NCBI GenBank assembly: GCA_003427395.1
Contig: BFEA01000654.1
Location: forward strand, 31,809-95,808
Source: Chara braunii
Taxonomy: Eukaryota > Streptophyta > Charophyceae > Charales > Characeae
DNA: 64,000 nucleotides
Direction of reading: 5' to 3'
Shown one piece after another: positions 17,615 to 27,590 of the stretch; position 1 is the first letter of the stretch, and each line of letters opens with the position of its first letter. A program made the translations under genes and the position numbers. The notes below the pieces were generated by a model, which was not told the DNA's origin, did no database searches, and saw only the letters and a program-made list of their open reading frames with translations.

Positions 17615-18714
17615 TGGATAGAGGAGCAGAGTTTCTAGCAGACGAGGTACAGAGTGTATTCAAGAAAGCTGGAGCCAGAGTATTTATTGCTACCGCCTAT
17701 CACCCTCAGTCAAATGCACCTGTAGAGCGAGGTCACCAGTCATTGATTGCGTCCTTATCCAAGTGGTGTAGAGGAAAGGATAGCGAATGGCCGAAGTATT
17801 TCAGGTACGCGATATGGGCGGACAATGTCACTGTCCGAGCTAGTACGGGCTACCCTCCTTACACTCTATGGTTTGGAAGGCACTGTCCCCTGCCTATAGA
17901 GTTTCACGTTGACAGTTGGACCACGGTTAATTGGGCAGATAACATGACACGAGAGGAATTACTAGGAGCCCGGACTAGGCAGATAGCTTACGGACTAGAA
18001 GACAATCTTATGACCGCGGCCGATCGACTAGCAGTAGAAAGAAAAAAGAACAAAGTGATATGGGACAAAGACGTCAGAATCAGAAAGGAAAAGAACAAGG
18101 TTGGTGACATGGTGCTCCTCTACGACGCCGCTTTGAAAAGGACATGGACTGGGAAACTGGCTAATCGATGGATGGGACCCTATCGTGTAGTTGGTGCGTT
18201 AAGCTGGGGAGCCTATATGATTGCTGAGCTAGATGAGTCAAAGTGGAAGGATCCTGTGGTGGGAGCTAGACTGAAGTTGTTTAGGTCAAGGAAGGCTCCT
18301 ACTCCTGCTCCGAGACCATCAGATCCTAAAGGGAAGGGTAAAGCTAAGGTAGTAGACAGAGGACCATCGCGACATTTCGAGGTAGGTGAGAGTTCAAGGA
18401 AGAGGAAAAGGGTCGAGACTAGCAAAGTGAAGGGCCTAACGCTAGGTAAGAAAAGAAAATGGATTTTTGTTCTACAAAGGCCTAAGAGAAGAGTCCGGAT
18501 TAGGAGGACTGGCACAGCTGTCACACGAGTTCCCCTACGAAAAAAGAAGCGGAGAAATATTCCGGTATCAAAGTCCAAACGACAGCGACGCAAGAGAGGA
18601 GAGAAGCACCTTCTCAGCCCCAGAATTCATGAGAGACCCAGACGTCAGACAAACAAGAGGAGGCACTTGTGTCGAGCACGAGCGGTCCACTTAGATCTGG
18701 TGCGTTTCGTCTGA
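17611..18714 (+). pseudogene. pol: pol: integrase catalytic C-terminal half and GPY-type tail
   Basis: The frame starts MMDRGAEFLADEV with the second catalytic Asp, followed by ATAYHPQSNAPVERGHQSLI carrying the catalytic Glu (PVERG). It then has the Trp/Tyr-rich region WPKYFRYAIWADN and a C-terminal module RWMGPYRVVGALSWGAYMIA, which is the GPY/F type typical of Ty3/gypsy integrases. The last 130 residues are Lys/Arg-rich and low in complexity. No chromodomain is recognised. The frame ends at TGA 18712-18714. This part has no internal stop. Confidence 0.8.
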
Positions 18715-18872
18715 CCTTGGCGGAGCGGGCTCGACAGGGACGTCGAGAGGAGGTCCGGGCTTGTTTATCGGGGGACCGAAGGGTAGTCGGTCGCTCTAAT
18801 ACCGGAGGATTGACCCGTAGAAAGGTCGTCTGAGAGGGAATCCACCGGGAGTCTTGTCCAACCGGTTGGGAG

Positions 18873-18903
18873 AAATTAGGGGTAGTTAGGCCACCCCTAA
18901 TTT
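18873..18903 (+). other. Perfect 11-bp hairpin just downstream of pol
   Basis: AAATTAGGGGT (18873-18883), a 9-base loop, then ACCCCTAATTT (18893-18903), a perfect inverted repeat 160 bases after the pol stop. It may mark an RNA structure near the element's 3' end or an LTR edge; neither can be shown here. Confidence 0.6.
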
Positions 18904-19624
18904 TGGATGTGTCAACCGTCAGGACCAGCCATAGAAATTGGCGAGAGGGACTACCGCTTCGCCGCCCTCACGGCTACCTTATTGTCTACCTCATTTCCGC
19001 CCGCTCTAGGCCTGTCCCCGAAACGACTCGCTGCGGGGTGGTTAATTGAGGATAAGCCTTGACGAGGCCCTTTTACAGTGTCCAACGGGTGCGAGGAAAT
19101 GGCCCCCCATTTAATTAAATTTAATATTAAAATTAAAAATAGGGAAAGGAATTAAAAACAAAAGAAAAGAGGAGAAAAACGAAATATTCATTGATTTATT
19201 TAAAATCTTCGATATTTAATTTTAAATATGATCGACCTCAATTATTGATGTATCTGACAATAAAAATTAAAAACATAAAAAAAAAAAGCAAAAGCAATAA
19301 AAGAGAAAAGAAACAAAGAATTTTCTTTATTTAATTGGATTTTGTCGGGATTTATTTTCGACAGGATTACCCTTATTTTTATTATTTTTAATAATCGGAT
19401 TAAAAAATAAGAGAAAGAAATAAATATAAAAAGAAGGAAGAAAAACCATGATTATTGACTGATTGCCGGGATTTTGCTCCGTTTATCCGCGATTGGAATT
19501 ACCCTCGGATTATTTATTTATTCTAATTCTCACGATTTTCGCTATTTTGCGATGATTGGGATTTGCACGCCTGGCTTACCTGATTTCCCTGATTTCTAAT
19601 ATGACCGTAACTTGTGTACTATGA
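18904..19624. other. AT-rich non-coding stretch after pol
   Basis: From about 19100 the sequence is dominated by A-rich and ATTTA-rich stretches with no plausible frame or RNA gene. It may be part of a degraded 3' LTR/UTR, but no matching 5' copy was found. Confidence 0.4.
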
Positions 19625-21294
19625 GTGCGGGATGGGCGGACGCGTGGCGTTACCGCTATGATGGTTGATTGTGCATCGCGCCATTACGTCAGTGTGGGTG
19701 CCGCTTCGGTTCGGACATTCTACGTCATTCGATATATTTCAGACTCGGTACTGGTGCGGCATCGACATGGTTCGGTTGTCTCATGTTCGCTCTTGGTTCG
19801 GTTCGGGACAGGTTCGGTTTTACCCCGGAAAGGCTACATTCTACGACGTTCAGTACGCGTAGGTACGACATCATACAAATGTGGTTTATTCAGGTTTGGC
19901 ACGATGTTCGATATATTTCATAGGCGGCATTGCCTCGACATTGACGTGCCTTGGGGTTGTTACCATCACTTGGATGCGTCTTTGTACGACATTCTTCGTA
20001 TTTTTTGGATCAGTATGGCATCTGCAATGATTCTGTGTGTCCCTTTCAGGTACGGTGGAGGTTCAATGCCCCTAAGGAGGTGCGTCATTCCACAATATTC
20101 CGCATGTTTCAGGTTTGCTGATAGTTCAGGGTCGGCATGGCACGGTGCAATGTTACGCTGGTTTGAGACAGGGTCGACACGCTATGCTGGTACAAGTAAT
20201 CTGCATTGGTCTGTTACGGTACTCAGGCTCGGTATTGGTACGGTATTCGGCGACAGGCTGACACAGGCTGATGTTGAGGCCCTACATTTATACACTACAG
20301 TCTGCTGCAACTTGGGATGTTTGTTTCGGGTTCGAAACCCATACAGCAGTGATACGGACTGCGGGGGTACTAAATAACAGTGCCAAGGCTCTTAATACNA
20401 AATCTTTTTTTTTTGAAATTGTCAAGGTACAGCGCTGCACAGGCTGCTGGTACGGACCAGTTACTCCGCCATTTTTCGCTTAACTCGGTTTATGGCGCCG
20501 ATTCAAGCGTGAGGCGCCTCACTGGCTTTGCTGCGGCCTCCCCGGCTGGTGCGACCCGTGTTTGGGAGCTGCAAACTGGAGATTCTAAGTGTCTCGCTCT
20601 GTCGAGGCCACGACCGGGGTCCAGACGGCATATAGCCCAGAGGAGTTGACCGAGAAAGGAGGATTGAGTGGGGCATTCATTCGGACGGACGCGCCAGGCG
20701 AACCCAGCCCTCTTCGGACTGGACCTGGAAAGTGTCCACGCGAAAGAGCGGGTATCGTGTGTGGAAGGAGGAAAGGTCAATGGGCGCAAGGGAAACCAAC
20801 GGGACAGCGCGCACGGCGTGCTCAACGCTCGATTCATAAGTCTGATTGGGTCGGGCAAGGGATACCAGCTGGTATCGCGGCTAGACTAGAGAGGGAGAGG
20901 GATTGGACACTGTCAGAGAGAGAGAAAGAGGAAAATATTGTTCACAGGGAGAGAGACTGGGCAGACAGCGGGAGAGAGAGAGAGAGTAAGATTGAGAAAA
21001 GGGGTAAAACTTCTCAGACAATGAGGGGGAAGGAGAGTCTGCGGAGGGAGAGGAAGAATGCGCAGTGATTAGGAGAGAAAGAAAGAACAGCGCGCTAGGT
21101 GTGCTCGGGGCATCAGCTCAGGTGACTCGCGAGACCGATGTCGGGGGCGGGGGACAATAGTGGGAAGAACAGCGTGGGAAACCATCCAGCGCGCTCAGTC
21201 TACGCCAGCGCCTGAGTTACCGAAATCACAGGTTGGACGGCGACACGAATAGCGCCACGCACGGTGTTTGAAGTAAGGAGGGCTTATGCCTGAG
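19625..21294. other. Non-coding stretch with one uncertain 250-codon frame and GA-rich tail
   Basis: A forward frame runs 19625-20377 for 250 codons. Its product is rich in Arg, His, Cys and Ser and has no recognisable domain. The DNA contains recurring TTCGG and ACATTCTACGAC-type words, so I regard it as probably not a gene. An N lies at 20399 beside a T run. From about 20880 to 21070 the strand becomes GAGAGA-rich. Confidence 0.35.
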
Positions 21295-22185
21295 ATTAGA
21301 AGAGGAACCGCTGTGACATTGTGTGTAGCAATCTGCATTGATAAGTGACTGGGTACATACAGATTAACTGGGCTTGAGTTGCCCATTTTAATTGTGTACC
21401 AATTTGCCTCTGTTGACAGACTGGATACATGCTGATTTATTGGGTTTGATTAGCCCGTTTCATTTACGTGCAATTTTGAGTCTTAATTTGCACCGGATAA
21501 GAGACTAGATACATGCTGATTTAGTGGGCTTGATTCGCCCGTTTTATTTGTGCGTAATTTTGAGTCCAAATTTGTCCTTGATAAGGGACTGGATACATGC
21601 AGATCTACTGGGCTTGATTTGCCCGTTTTCATTATGCGCAATTTTGAGTCCTAATTTGCTCCTGAAAAGAGACTGTATACATGCAGATTCGTTGGGTCTG
21701 ATATGCCTGTTCCATTTATGTGCAATTTTGAGACTTAATTTGCCCCTGAAAGGTGACTAAATACATTGAGACTTTCGATCTGCCGTTGCTTTTATGTACC
21801 AATGTGAGCATTAATCAGCCCTTATAAGTGAGCAGACACATGCAGATTCCCCCCCCCTTGAGCAATCGTGAGCATTAATCGACCCTCATAAGTGAGTCGA
21901 ATGCATACAGACTTACGGGGCCTGATATGCCCTTTCCATTTCAGTACATTGCAAGCATAAATCTGGCCCGATAATAGGGGCGAATACATACAGATTTACG
22001 GGGCCTGATATGCCCTCTCCATTCCGGCGCAATTGCAGACATAAATCTGCCCCGACAATTGGGGCGAATATATACAGAGTTACCGGGCTTTGATAAGCCC
22101 GTTTCGTTTCCGTATAATGGTGAGCATCAATTGCAAGCATGAATCGGGTCTGAAAAGTGGCCAATATACATGCATGTCTGCATTT
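21295..22185 (+). repeat. Minisatellite of ~80-90-bp units, about ten copies
   Basis: A degenerate unit recurs in the order GATACATGCAGATTTACTGGGCTTGATTTGCCCGTTT, then GCGCAATTTTGAG, then TTAATTTGCCCCTGATAAG. Recognisable starts are the ACATGCTGAT/ACATGCAGAT words near 21427, 21511, 21595, 21679 and 21839, with looser copies to about 22180. Early copies are similar and later ones more diverged (AAATCTGCCCCGA form). Confidence 0.7.
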
Positions 22186-23688
22186 GATATGTCCTCGTTA
22201 CACTGACAACGAATCCTCTCACACACACATGCGCGTACACTTACGGAGTGTGGGCAGTGAGAAGCAAGAGGGATAGGCGCAGAGAGAAACTGGTAACGGG
22301 AAGATATGAGCGAATGAGGGAAAAGAAGAGACTCGTGGAGAAGGAGAAGGAACACAGAGTGAGGGAGAAGAGATTGTGCAGTAAGAGGAAAGAGGGCAAG
22401 GGAATCACCGAGAGGAAAGCGCGCCAACGAGTCACCAGTCTAAAAACCCCGTGCTAGCGGAAAGGGTGCTCGCTAGAGCACTACCAATCTTGTGACGTCG
22501 TTGCTATCGGAGACGGTACTTCTCGACGCGACCGATTATGTGATTCCACTGCTAGCGGGAAAAGTATTACTTAATACGATCTATCAGGTGATCCCGCTGT
22601 TGACAAAAGCGGTGTTTTCCGTGAACTACTAATCGGGCAATCTCGTTGTTGGCGAGTCGGGCACATCTCATCCGCAGCGCAACTAATTGAGGTTGTTGTT
22701 GGGTACTCTTGTAGATCAAGCAGTCACTCGAGCATTCCCATCTTCGACGGGCCACTTGTTACACTTCCTCATAACAGCATTGATGGACTGAGAATCGAGC
22801 GAACGCTTTGTTAGTAAGTTCATCTACATTTGCGGAACAGACAATCAAGCATACATCACCTACCTGCTATCGTTTGAATTAGAGGTTTTCCTTTAATGGC
22901 AGAATAAGGGTTATTTTTGACAGATTAGCTCTCCGCAGGCTGATCGGATATTCGTTGTCTATTGGTAGGAACTCTTGCAGGGCATTCAGAGAAGCGTAGT
23001 GTCCTAAGTGCCTGTGCCGAATAATTGCTCTCATTCCTAGGCAATCAGACGGTGCTATGAGAAGGTTGTCTGAGTCAAAGTCATTGCGGTGTAAACCTGG
23101 CTCATCACAGTATACTACTGGTATCTCCAGTTGACAGTTGAAACTCGTTGCAGTGAAAACTTGTTGCTTTACCATTTGACTGCTGAAACTTGGTGTTGTT
23201 CAAATTTCCTACTTTATGAGTCCATTGTTGAAATTCTTGGCTATGTGAGTTTGCTGCTTACTTGTTGATGATCGAAACTCCTTACTGAGCCAAGTTGCTA
23301 AATTACCAAAAGAAAGAGATGACAAATGGGTTCCGTGACAGGACGCGCTGAACCTAGATCCCTTGCAGGTCGCTGAGGACCTCTGAAGTGGGCGCGGCGA
23401 GGTGTCAGGCGCCGTGGCCCTTGGCTTCAGCGAAGTGCAGGTGCCCTTCCCCGGGTTTCCTCACAACGGTACCCTGACCGGGGTTGGTGCTCAGGAACTT
23501 AGCTCAGTGGGTACACTTATGAACTGTTGAAATACCGGCTGCGTTCGGGCCCAGGTGAGGGAAGCACGATGGGCAGAAAAACCCGGATATTCGGGCTTGC
23601 CTAGAGGCGGCGCTTGCTCCTCACCAACAGGCCCCGTATAGGGTCGTGGGACCTTTCGATGAGGCCGCGGGGCATTGCCCTGGCTGAA
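22186..23688. other. Non-coding; purine-rich tract and a ~50-bp degenerate repeat
   Basis: 22255-22420 is strongly purine-rich. From about 22445 to 22700 a degenerate 50-bp unit is visible, starting GTGCTAGCGG (22451), TTGCTATCGG (22501), CTGCTAGCGG (22551), CTGTTGACAA (22600) and TTGTTGGCGA (22645). 23100-23290 has loose repeats of TGAAACTTGTTG-like words. The rest shows no gene I can support. Confidence 0.45.
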
Positions 23689-23800
23689 GTCCTTCGGGAC
23701 AGCCGTTAATAATTGGAACGATACAAAGAAAATCAGCATGGCCCCTGCGCAAGGATGACACGCATAAATTAGAGGAAAGGTCCGGTGGCCGGACGTTTTT
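23689..23800 (+). ncRNA. U6: U6 snRNA copy with altered ACAGAGA box
   Basis: GTCC-TTCG-GGAC forms the 5' stem with a UUCG loop (23689-23700). It is followed by AATTGGAACGATACAAAGAA and a nearly unchanged core CAGCATGGCCCCTGCGCAAG then GATGACACGCATAAAT, which is the plant-type U6 sequence. The invariant ACAGAGA box reads ACAAAGA, and AGATTAGC reads AAATCAGC, keeping the AGC triad. The 3' end departs from normal: GTCCGG-TGG-CCGGAC makes a perfect hairpin (23780-23794) followed by TTTTT (23796-23800), a good Pol III terminator. I see no clear TATA box about 30 bases upstream. It is a U6 gene or variant; the box change makes function doubtful. Confidence 0.85.
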
Positions 23801-26150
23801 CTTTTCTGGCACTTGAATGCTCGTCGGACCGCGCAGTAGTGGAGGACCGGGGTGACGTCAATGGGAAAGGTGATGGTGAAGAAAATAGCAGGGTAACGGG
23901 CATGGTGCAGTGGAGATGAGAGATTACTTGCGATGCTTCACGCTTTTGGGCAAGAAAAAGTGGTAAGTAGAGGTGTTAGCCCCAGGCGAGTGCAACCGTG
24001 GAGTCAGGTTGGACGGAGGGGGAGTAGAATTGAAGTTGTAAAGGAAGTAGGCTGCGCGGAGTGACGGCTATGGCAGAAATAGTGAGGGCGAGGAAATGCG
24101 AATCTCACTCAATCCTTGATGGATTCGAGTGACGTAAACTGCTATTTCGGGGTTTGAAGGCAAGGTGAGTTTAGAAGTGGTGTTAGTCTCTGAAGAGGAA
24201 GTGTGTGTGAGGTGGTAGGCGAAAAATGTGATTGCGTGGAGGTGTCGGGACAAGATGGAGATGGCGGGAGAGAAAGCTGAGATTTCGCTCGATTCTCGAT
24301 GGAATCGAGCAAACTACAGTAGTAGCCGAGAGTTTTGGAGAGATGCGAACTCGATGGCGGGCTTAGATCCCACGATAAAGGTACGGTTTATATGCTGAGT
24401 AAGGCGTGAGCTGCGTGGGAGAGAGAAGGCCCCGGAGTAAAAACGTACCTTCCCACGTTTCAACGTAAGATTCACCCGAGTTTGCTCATCTTACGGGCGG
24501 AGCAACTCCTCTCCCTTCCGAACGCAAGGGCTGGATAGCAGGACATCTTGTCCTCACGGAAGATACAGCCTCTCATTTGCGTAGTGGTCGAACAGCAGAA
24601 TGAGTTGCAGTACTACACCTGCTAACGACAACACGACCATCGTTTGCTGAGTTCTGCCTTGCATCACCATTCGCAACTTTGGTCGTCATAGTAGTCGTCG
24701 TAAGTTGAGCCCGCCGACGGAGATAGTCTTTAACTGAAGGGTCGTGCTGCTCGCTGCAGTTAAGCGCTATGGCTGCATGGCAGATACACGCCATACTCGG
24801 CATGGGCTTTGAGCAGCATACTTGCGCCAGCTGGAGAGAGAGAGGAGCGCTCGGATCAACGAGGTAGGTTCAGCTAACGTATCTGGTCGAGCTCGCGGCC
24901 AGAGTCGGTCAAAGCGGGGGATCAACAACGAAGAAGGCGGCACTTACCTGTGTGCGTGGTGAGATGGGACGAGCCCGACACTATTGTTGACCAGGCACAT
25001 CGAGACGGAGGTCGCTCTGACTCGGGATGTCTGTGTTGCCTGTAGGTGGTGACGCATGTGAGACGGAGTGACTCCCTGGCTCAGGGGGTAGTGGGAGATC
25101 GTGACAGAGGTGGGATGCCCGAGTATCATCGTCTGCACTCTGTTGCTGGCCGGTGGGTAGGTGTGTGGCCGGTCTCATTTGTTGAAACAGTGAGCGCATG
25201 TACCTGGTAGTGGCGACAGCCTGTAGGAGCCGGAATCCTCATGTACTTGGAATTTGTTGTTGGTGTCAACTGATTGTTGTTTTAGTCAGCTGGGATTTTG
25301 GGAGAGGCGGCCGTGTTGGTGACTTACCTGCAGACCGGTGTGTGCGTACGGAGAGGAAGCAGCAAAGTAGCAGTGCATACTCGCGCCTACCAGTCGTGCG
25401 TTGCCCGCCCAACCGGTAGCAATGGAGTTAAGTCTGTGGTGGACTAGTAAAGGTAGTAGTTGATTGGGGTGTGTCGTCTGATTCCCTAGGTGAAGTGGCA
25501 GTGAGCTACAGTAAGAGAGTAAGAGAGTAAGAGAGAAGGGGAGGGGTTATTGCTGTGAACCGGGAAGTCGTCAGGGAGCCAACATCTAATGGACTGGCTT
25601 CAGTTGACCGACGGCTGCGTATCTTGGCCACCATTGCGCGGCCCTCAGGCGACTAAAGGTTGCAAGGCCCTCTCCAGGGAGTTGAGTCGGTCCCTCTCCT
25701 GTATCGCGAGAGTATGAAACCCCTACTTCTGCCCTTCTCACTCTAAGTCTAGTCTATTAGATCTGAGAGGAAGGCGGCAGGCGGGATTGCAACCCGTAGG
25801 TCTGCATCAAGACTGGGGGGAGTCAACCCAGCGATTGCGAGAGCTCGGCCGGAACTCAGGAGGAGTTTTGGAGGCAGGGAACTTAGAGGTAACCATTGAT
25901 TTCCCTTATAAACCCAGTTATAACCCCTACCTATACATCTTCCTATGTATCTGACTGAGTATATTGAGTGGATCCCTACTTTGACTCTCAGTTTGACTTT
26001 CAGGACATAACCCAGACTAAGTAAAATGATGCATGCACAATTTTCAGTTTCAGCTTTTGTTGTTTGTTTGGAAAACAGATTGCGAAAAGGGATTGCATCA
26101 GGGGGGAAGGTTGGAAGGAAGGCAGTTTTGCTTGCGCTTGAACGGATCTT
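23801..26150. other. Non-coding stretch with a paired hairpin repeat near 24.1-24.3 kb
   Basis: No gene is supported. Two related segments, about 24070-24153 and 24257-24336, each carry a foldback centred on TTGATGGATT/CTCGATGGAA. The second is perfect (CTCGATT...AATCGAG) and the first nearly so. 25515-25540 has an AGAGTAAG microsatellite. Short frames of 60-75 codons occur but show no coding character. Confidence 0.4.
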
Positions 26151-26154
26151 ATAG

Positions 26155-26975
26155 GGTCAGGCATTGTTTCTTAGATGAATGGTTTGGTCGTTGTGTTTAT
26201 TTAATTTAACCAGTCATTGTTAGGACCAGACATTGTTTCTAAGATGAATGGTCTCGTCGCTGTTTATTTTGGGTGGTTTCTGAACAGTCTCTGGGGTTTA
26301 ACCCAGAGTACTCTGCCATTTTTTTGTTCTGAGAAAAGAGGGTTGAGTATTGTTTCTAAGACGAATGACTCAACTTTTTTGGTTGTTTTATTCTGAGGGG
26401 AAATTCAGGCCAAAGACTGGATATTGTTTCTAAGATGAATGGTTTGATTATAGTTTTAACAAATGTGTGAGTATGTGAACACTCACACAAAATTATAATG
26501 TGCGGGCAACGCATGAGGATTAGTCGTTTCAGTTATAACCCCTACCAGTCGTAAGATGAGGCCACAAGATTATAATATGAACAAAGGAATTGACTCCCTT
26601 TATGTCTATATCTATATGTTTATAAAAACAAGGCTAGTCAGACATTGTTTCTAAGATGAAGGGTCTAACTATAGTTTTATCGTGAATTAAGAAAGTATAA
26701 CTAAGAGCTATAATTGAAGGTAACTTGGGTCGGCTGAGCATTGTTTCTAAGATGAATGACTCAGTTGTACATCCATTTTTCAAGATTGAGTTCAGAGAGG
26801 TATATATAACTTGACTATTTAAACAAATCAGAGCGACTAAGCATTGTTTCTAAGATGAATGACTTAGTCATATGCCCAATGAAAAGAAAAGTAGTTGTGC
26901 AACCTGTTCTTGTATAACTAAGTCAAAAAATTGGCATTGTTTCTAAGATGAATGACCTAACTCAATGTTTTATGT
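26155..26975 (+). repeat. Array of eight hairpins with constant 19-nt loop and variable stems
   Basis: A 19-base core, ATTGTTTCTAAGATGAATG with at most one change per copy, begins at 26163, 26232, 26349, 26423, 26644, 26740, 26843 and 26936. Flanking arms are complementary although they differ between copies, for example GTTGAGT/ACTCAAC (26342-26374), GGCTGAG/CTCAGTT (26732-26766), GACTAAG/CTTAGTC (26835-26869) and AGAC/GTCT (26228-26254 and 26640-26666). The copies at 26423 and 26936 pair only weakly. Sequence between hairpins is not obviously conserved. No known RNA family is recognised. Confidence 0.8.
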
Positions 26976-27239
26976 AAGATCGGTATAAAGGGATAAATCA
27001 TTGAAAGACTATGAGCTATTGTTTTTCAAAGGTGACTTAGGATTGGTGAGAGTACTTACCTTTGTGGTTTGTTCTGCATGTGACTAAATGAGATGACTAC
27101 CTAGTTAAAGTTTCAGTTTAATAGGTAGTTGTTTTAGTTGCTCGTCACGTGCTCGAGCCATAGGAGTTAGTTTCGATTCCTGCATTTTCTGAGCTAAGTT
27201 TATTTTTACGTAGGTCAATTTCTGCATTTTTCGGGATCA

Positions 27240-27590
27240 ATTATTGTACTTGGTTTGGTATAAATTTTGGTAAGCTACTTTCTCTACGGGAAGCGCTACC
27301 GAAATTTCTGCAAATCCAAGGAGTTAGTCAAATTTTGACTTTTTCATGTTCAATTGTCTAAATCTTATATATGACTTAGTAAAAATCTGGGAAGTCTTCA
27401 TTTCTAAAAAGGGTGATGTCCAAATTTTTGCTAATTCAGGGAGTTAAACAAAATTTGACTTTAGAAAGTCAAAGACTATTTCTGTTTTCATATTCGGGCT
27501 GATATAAATTCTCAAAAGACACTTCTCCTACGGGAAGCGCTGCCGATTTTTTTTTAGTTTAAAGGAGTTAGATCATATATTGATAGTGGG
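27240..27590 (+). repeat. Three ~120-bp tandem units with CTACGGGAAGCGCTRCCGA
   Basis: Units end at GGAGTTA words at 27320, 27439 and 27564 (period 119-125). The first and third carry TCTACGGGAAGCGCTACCGA or a close variant; the middle one is diverged. A related word (GGAAGCGAAGTGCTACCGAA) with a similar 120-base period is found at 55.86-56.02 kb, so the two sites may belong to one repeat family. Confidence 0.6.

Larger units (their letters stand above)
5845..18714 (+). mobile_element. Ty3/gypsy-type retroelement with a ~6-kb pre-gag small-ORF block
   Basis: All ORFs from 5845 to 18714 are on the plus strand. The order is a block of small accessory ORFs (5845-12005), a 25-bp tandem repeat, gag, retropepsin, reverse transcriptase, RNase H and integrase. 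RT before RNase H before integrase is the Ty3/gypsy order. An accessory ORF (9361-9792) and Gag share a YSLRWD...RNPR motif, which supports treating the block as part of the element. gag-pol is decayed, with at least seven in-frame stops and two single-base frameshifts. I could not identify flanking LTRs or a primer-binding site, so the outer limits are only those of the coding region. Confidence 0.65.

Noticed and set aside
19625-20377. A 250-codon forward frame after the first gypsy element
   Set aside because: The product is Arg/His/Cys-rich with no domain, the DNA is made of recurring words, and it lies in the likely 3' non-coding part of the element. Listed only as an uncertain frame.
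22879-23175. Minus-strand frame with RHRHLGHYASLNALQEF, suggestive of a copia pre-integrase motif
   Set aside because: Only one short phrase matches and nothing else of a copia element is present; too weak to call.
26155-26975. CRISPR array
   Set aside because: Spacing is irregular (70-221 bases), the genome is eukaryotic, and the conserved part is a hairpin loop with variable stems rather than a direct repeat with spacers.
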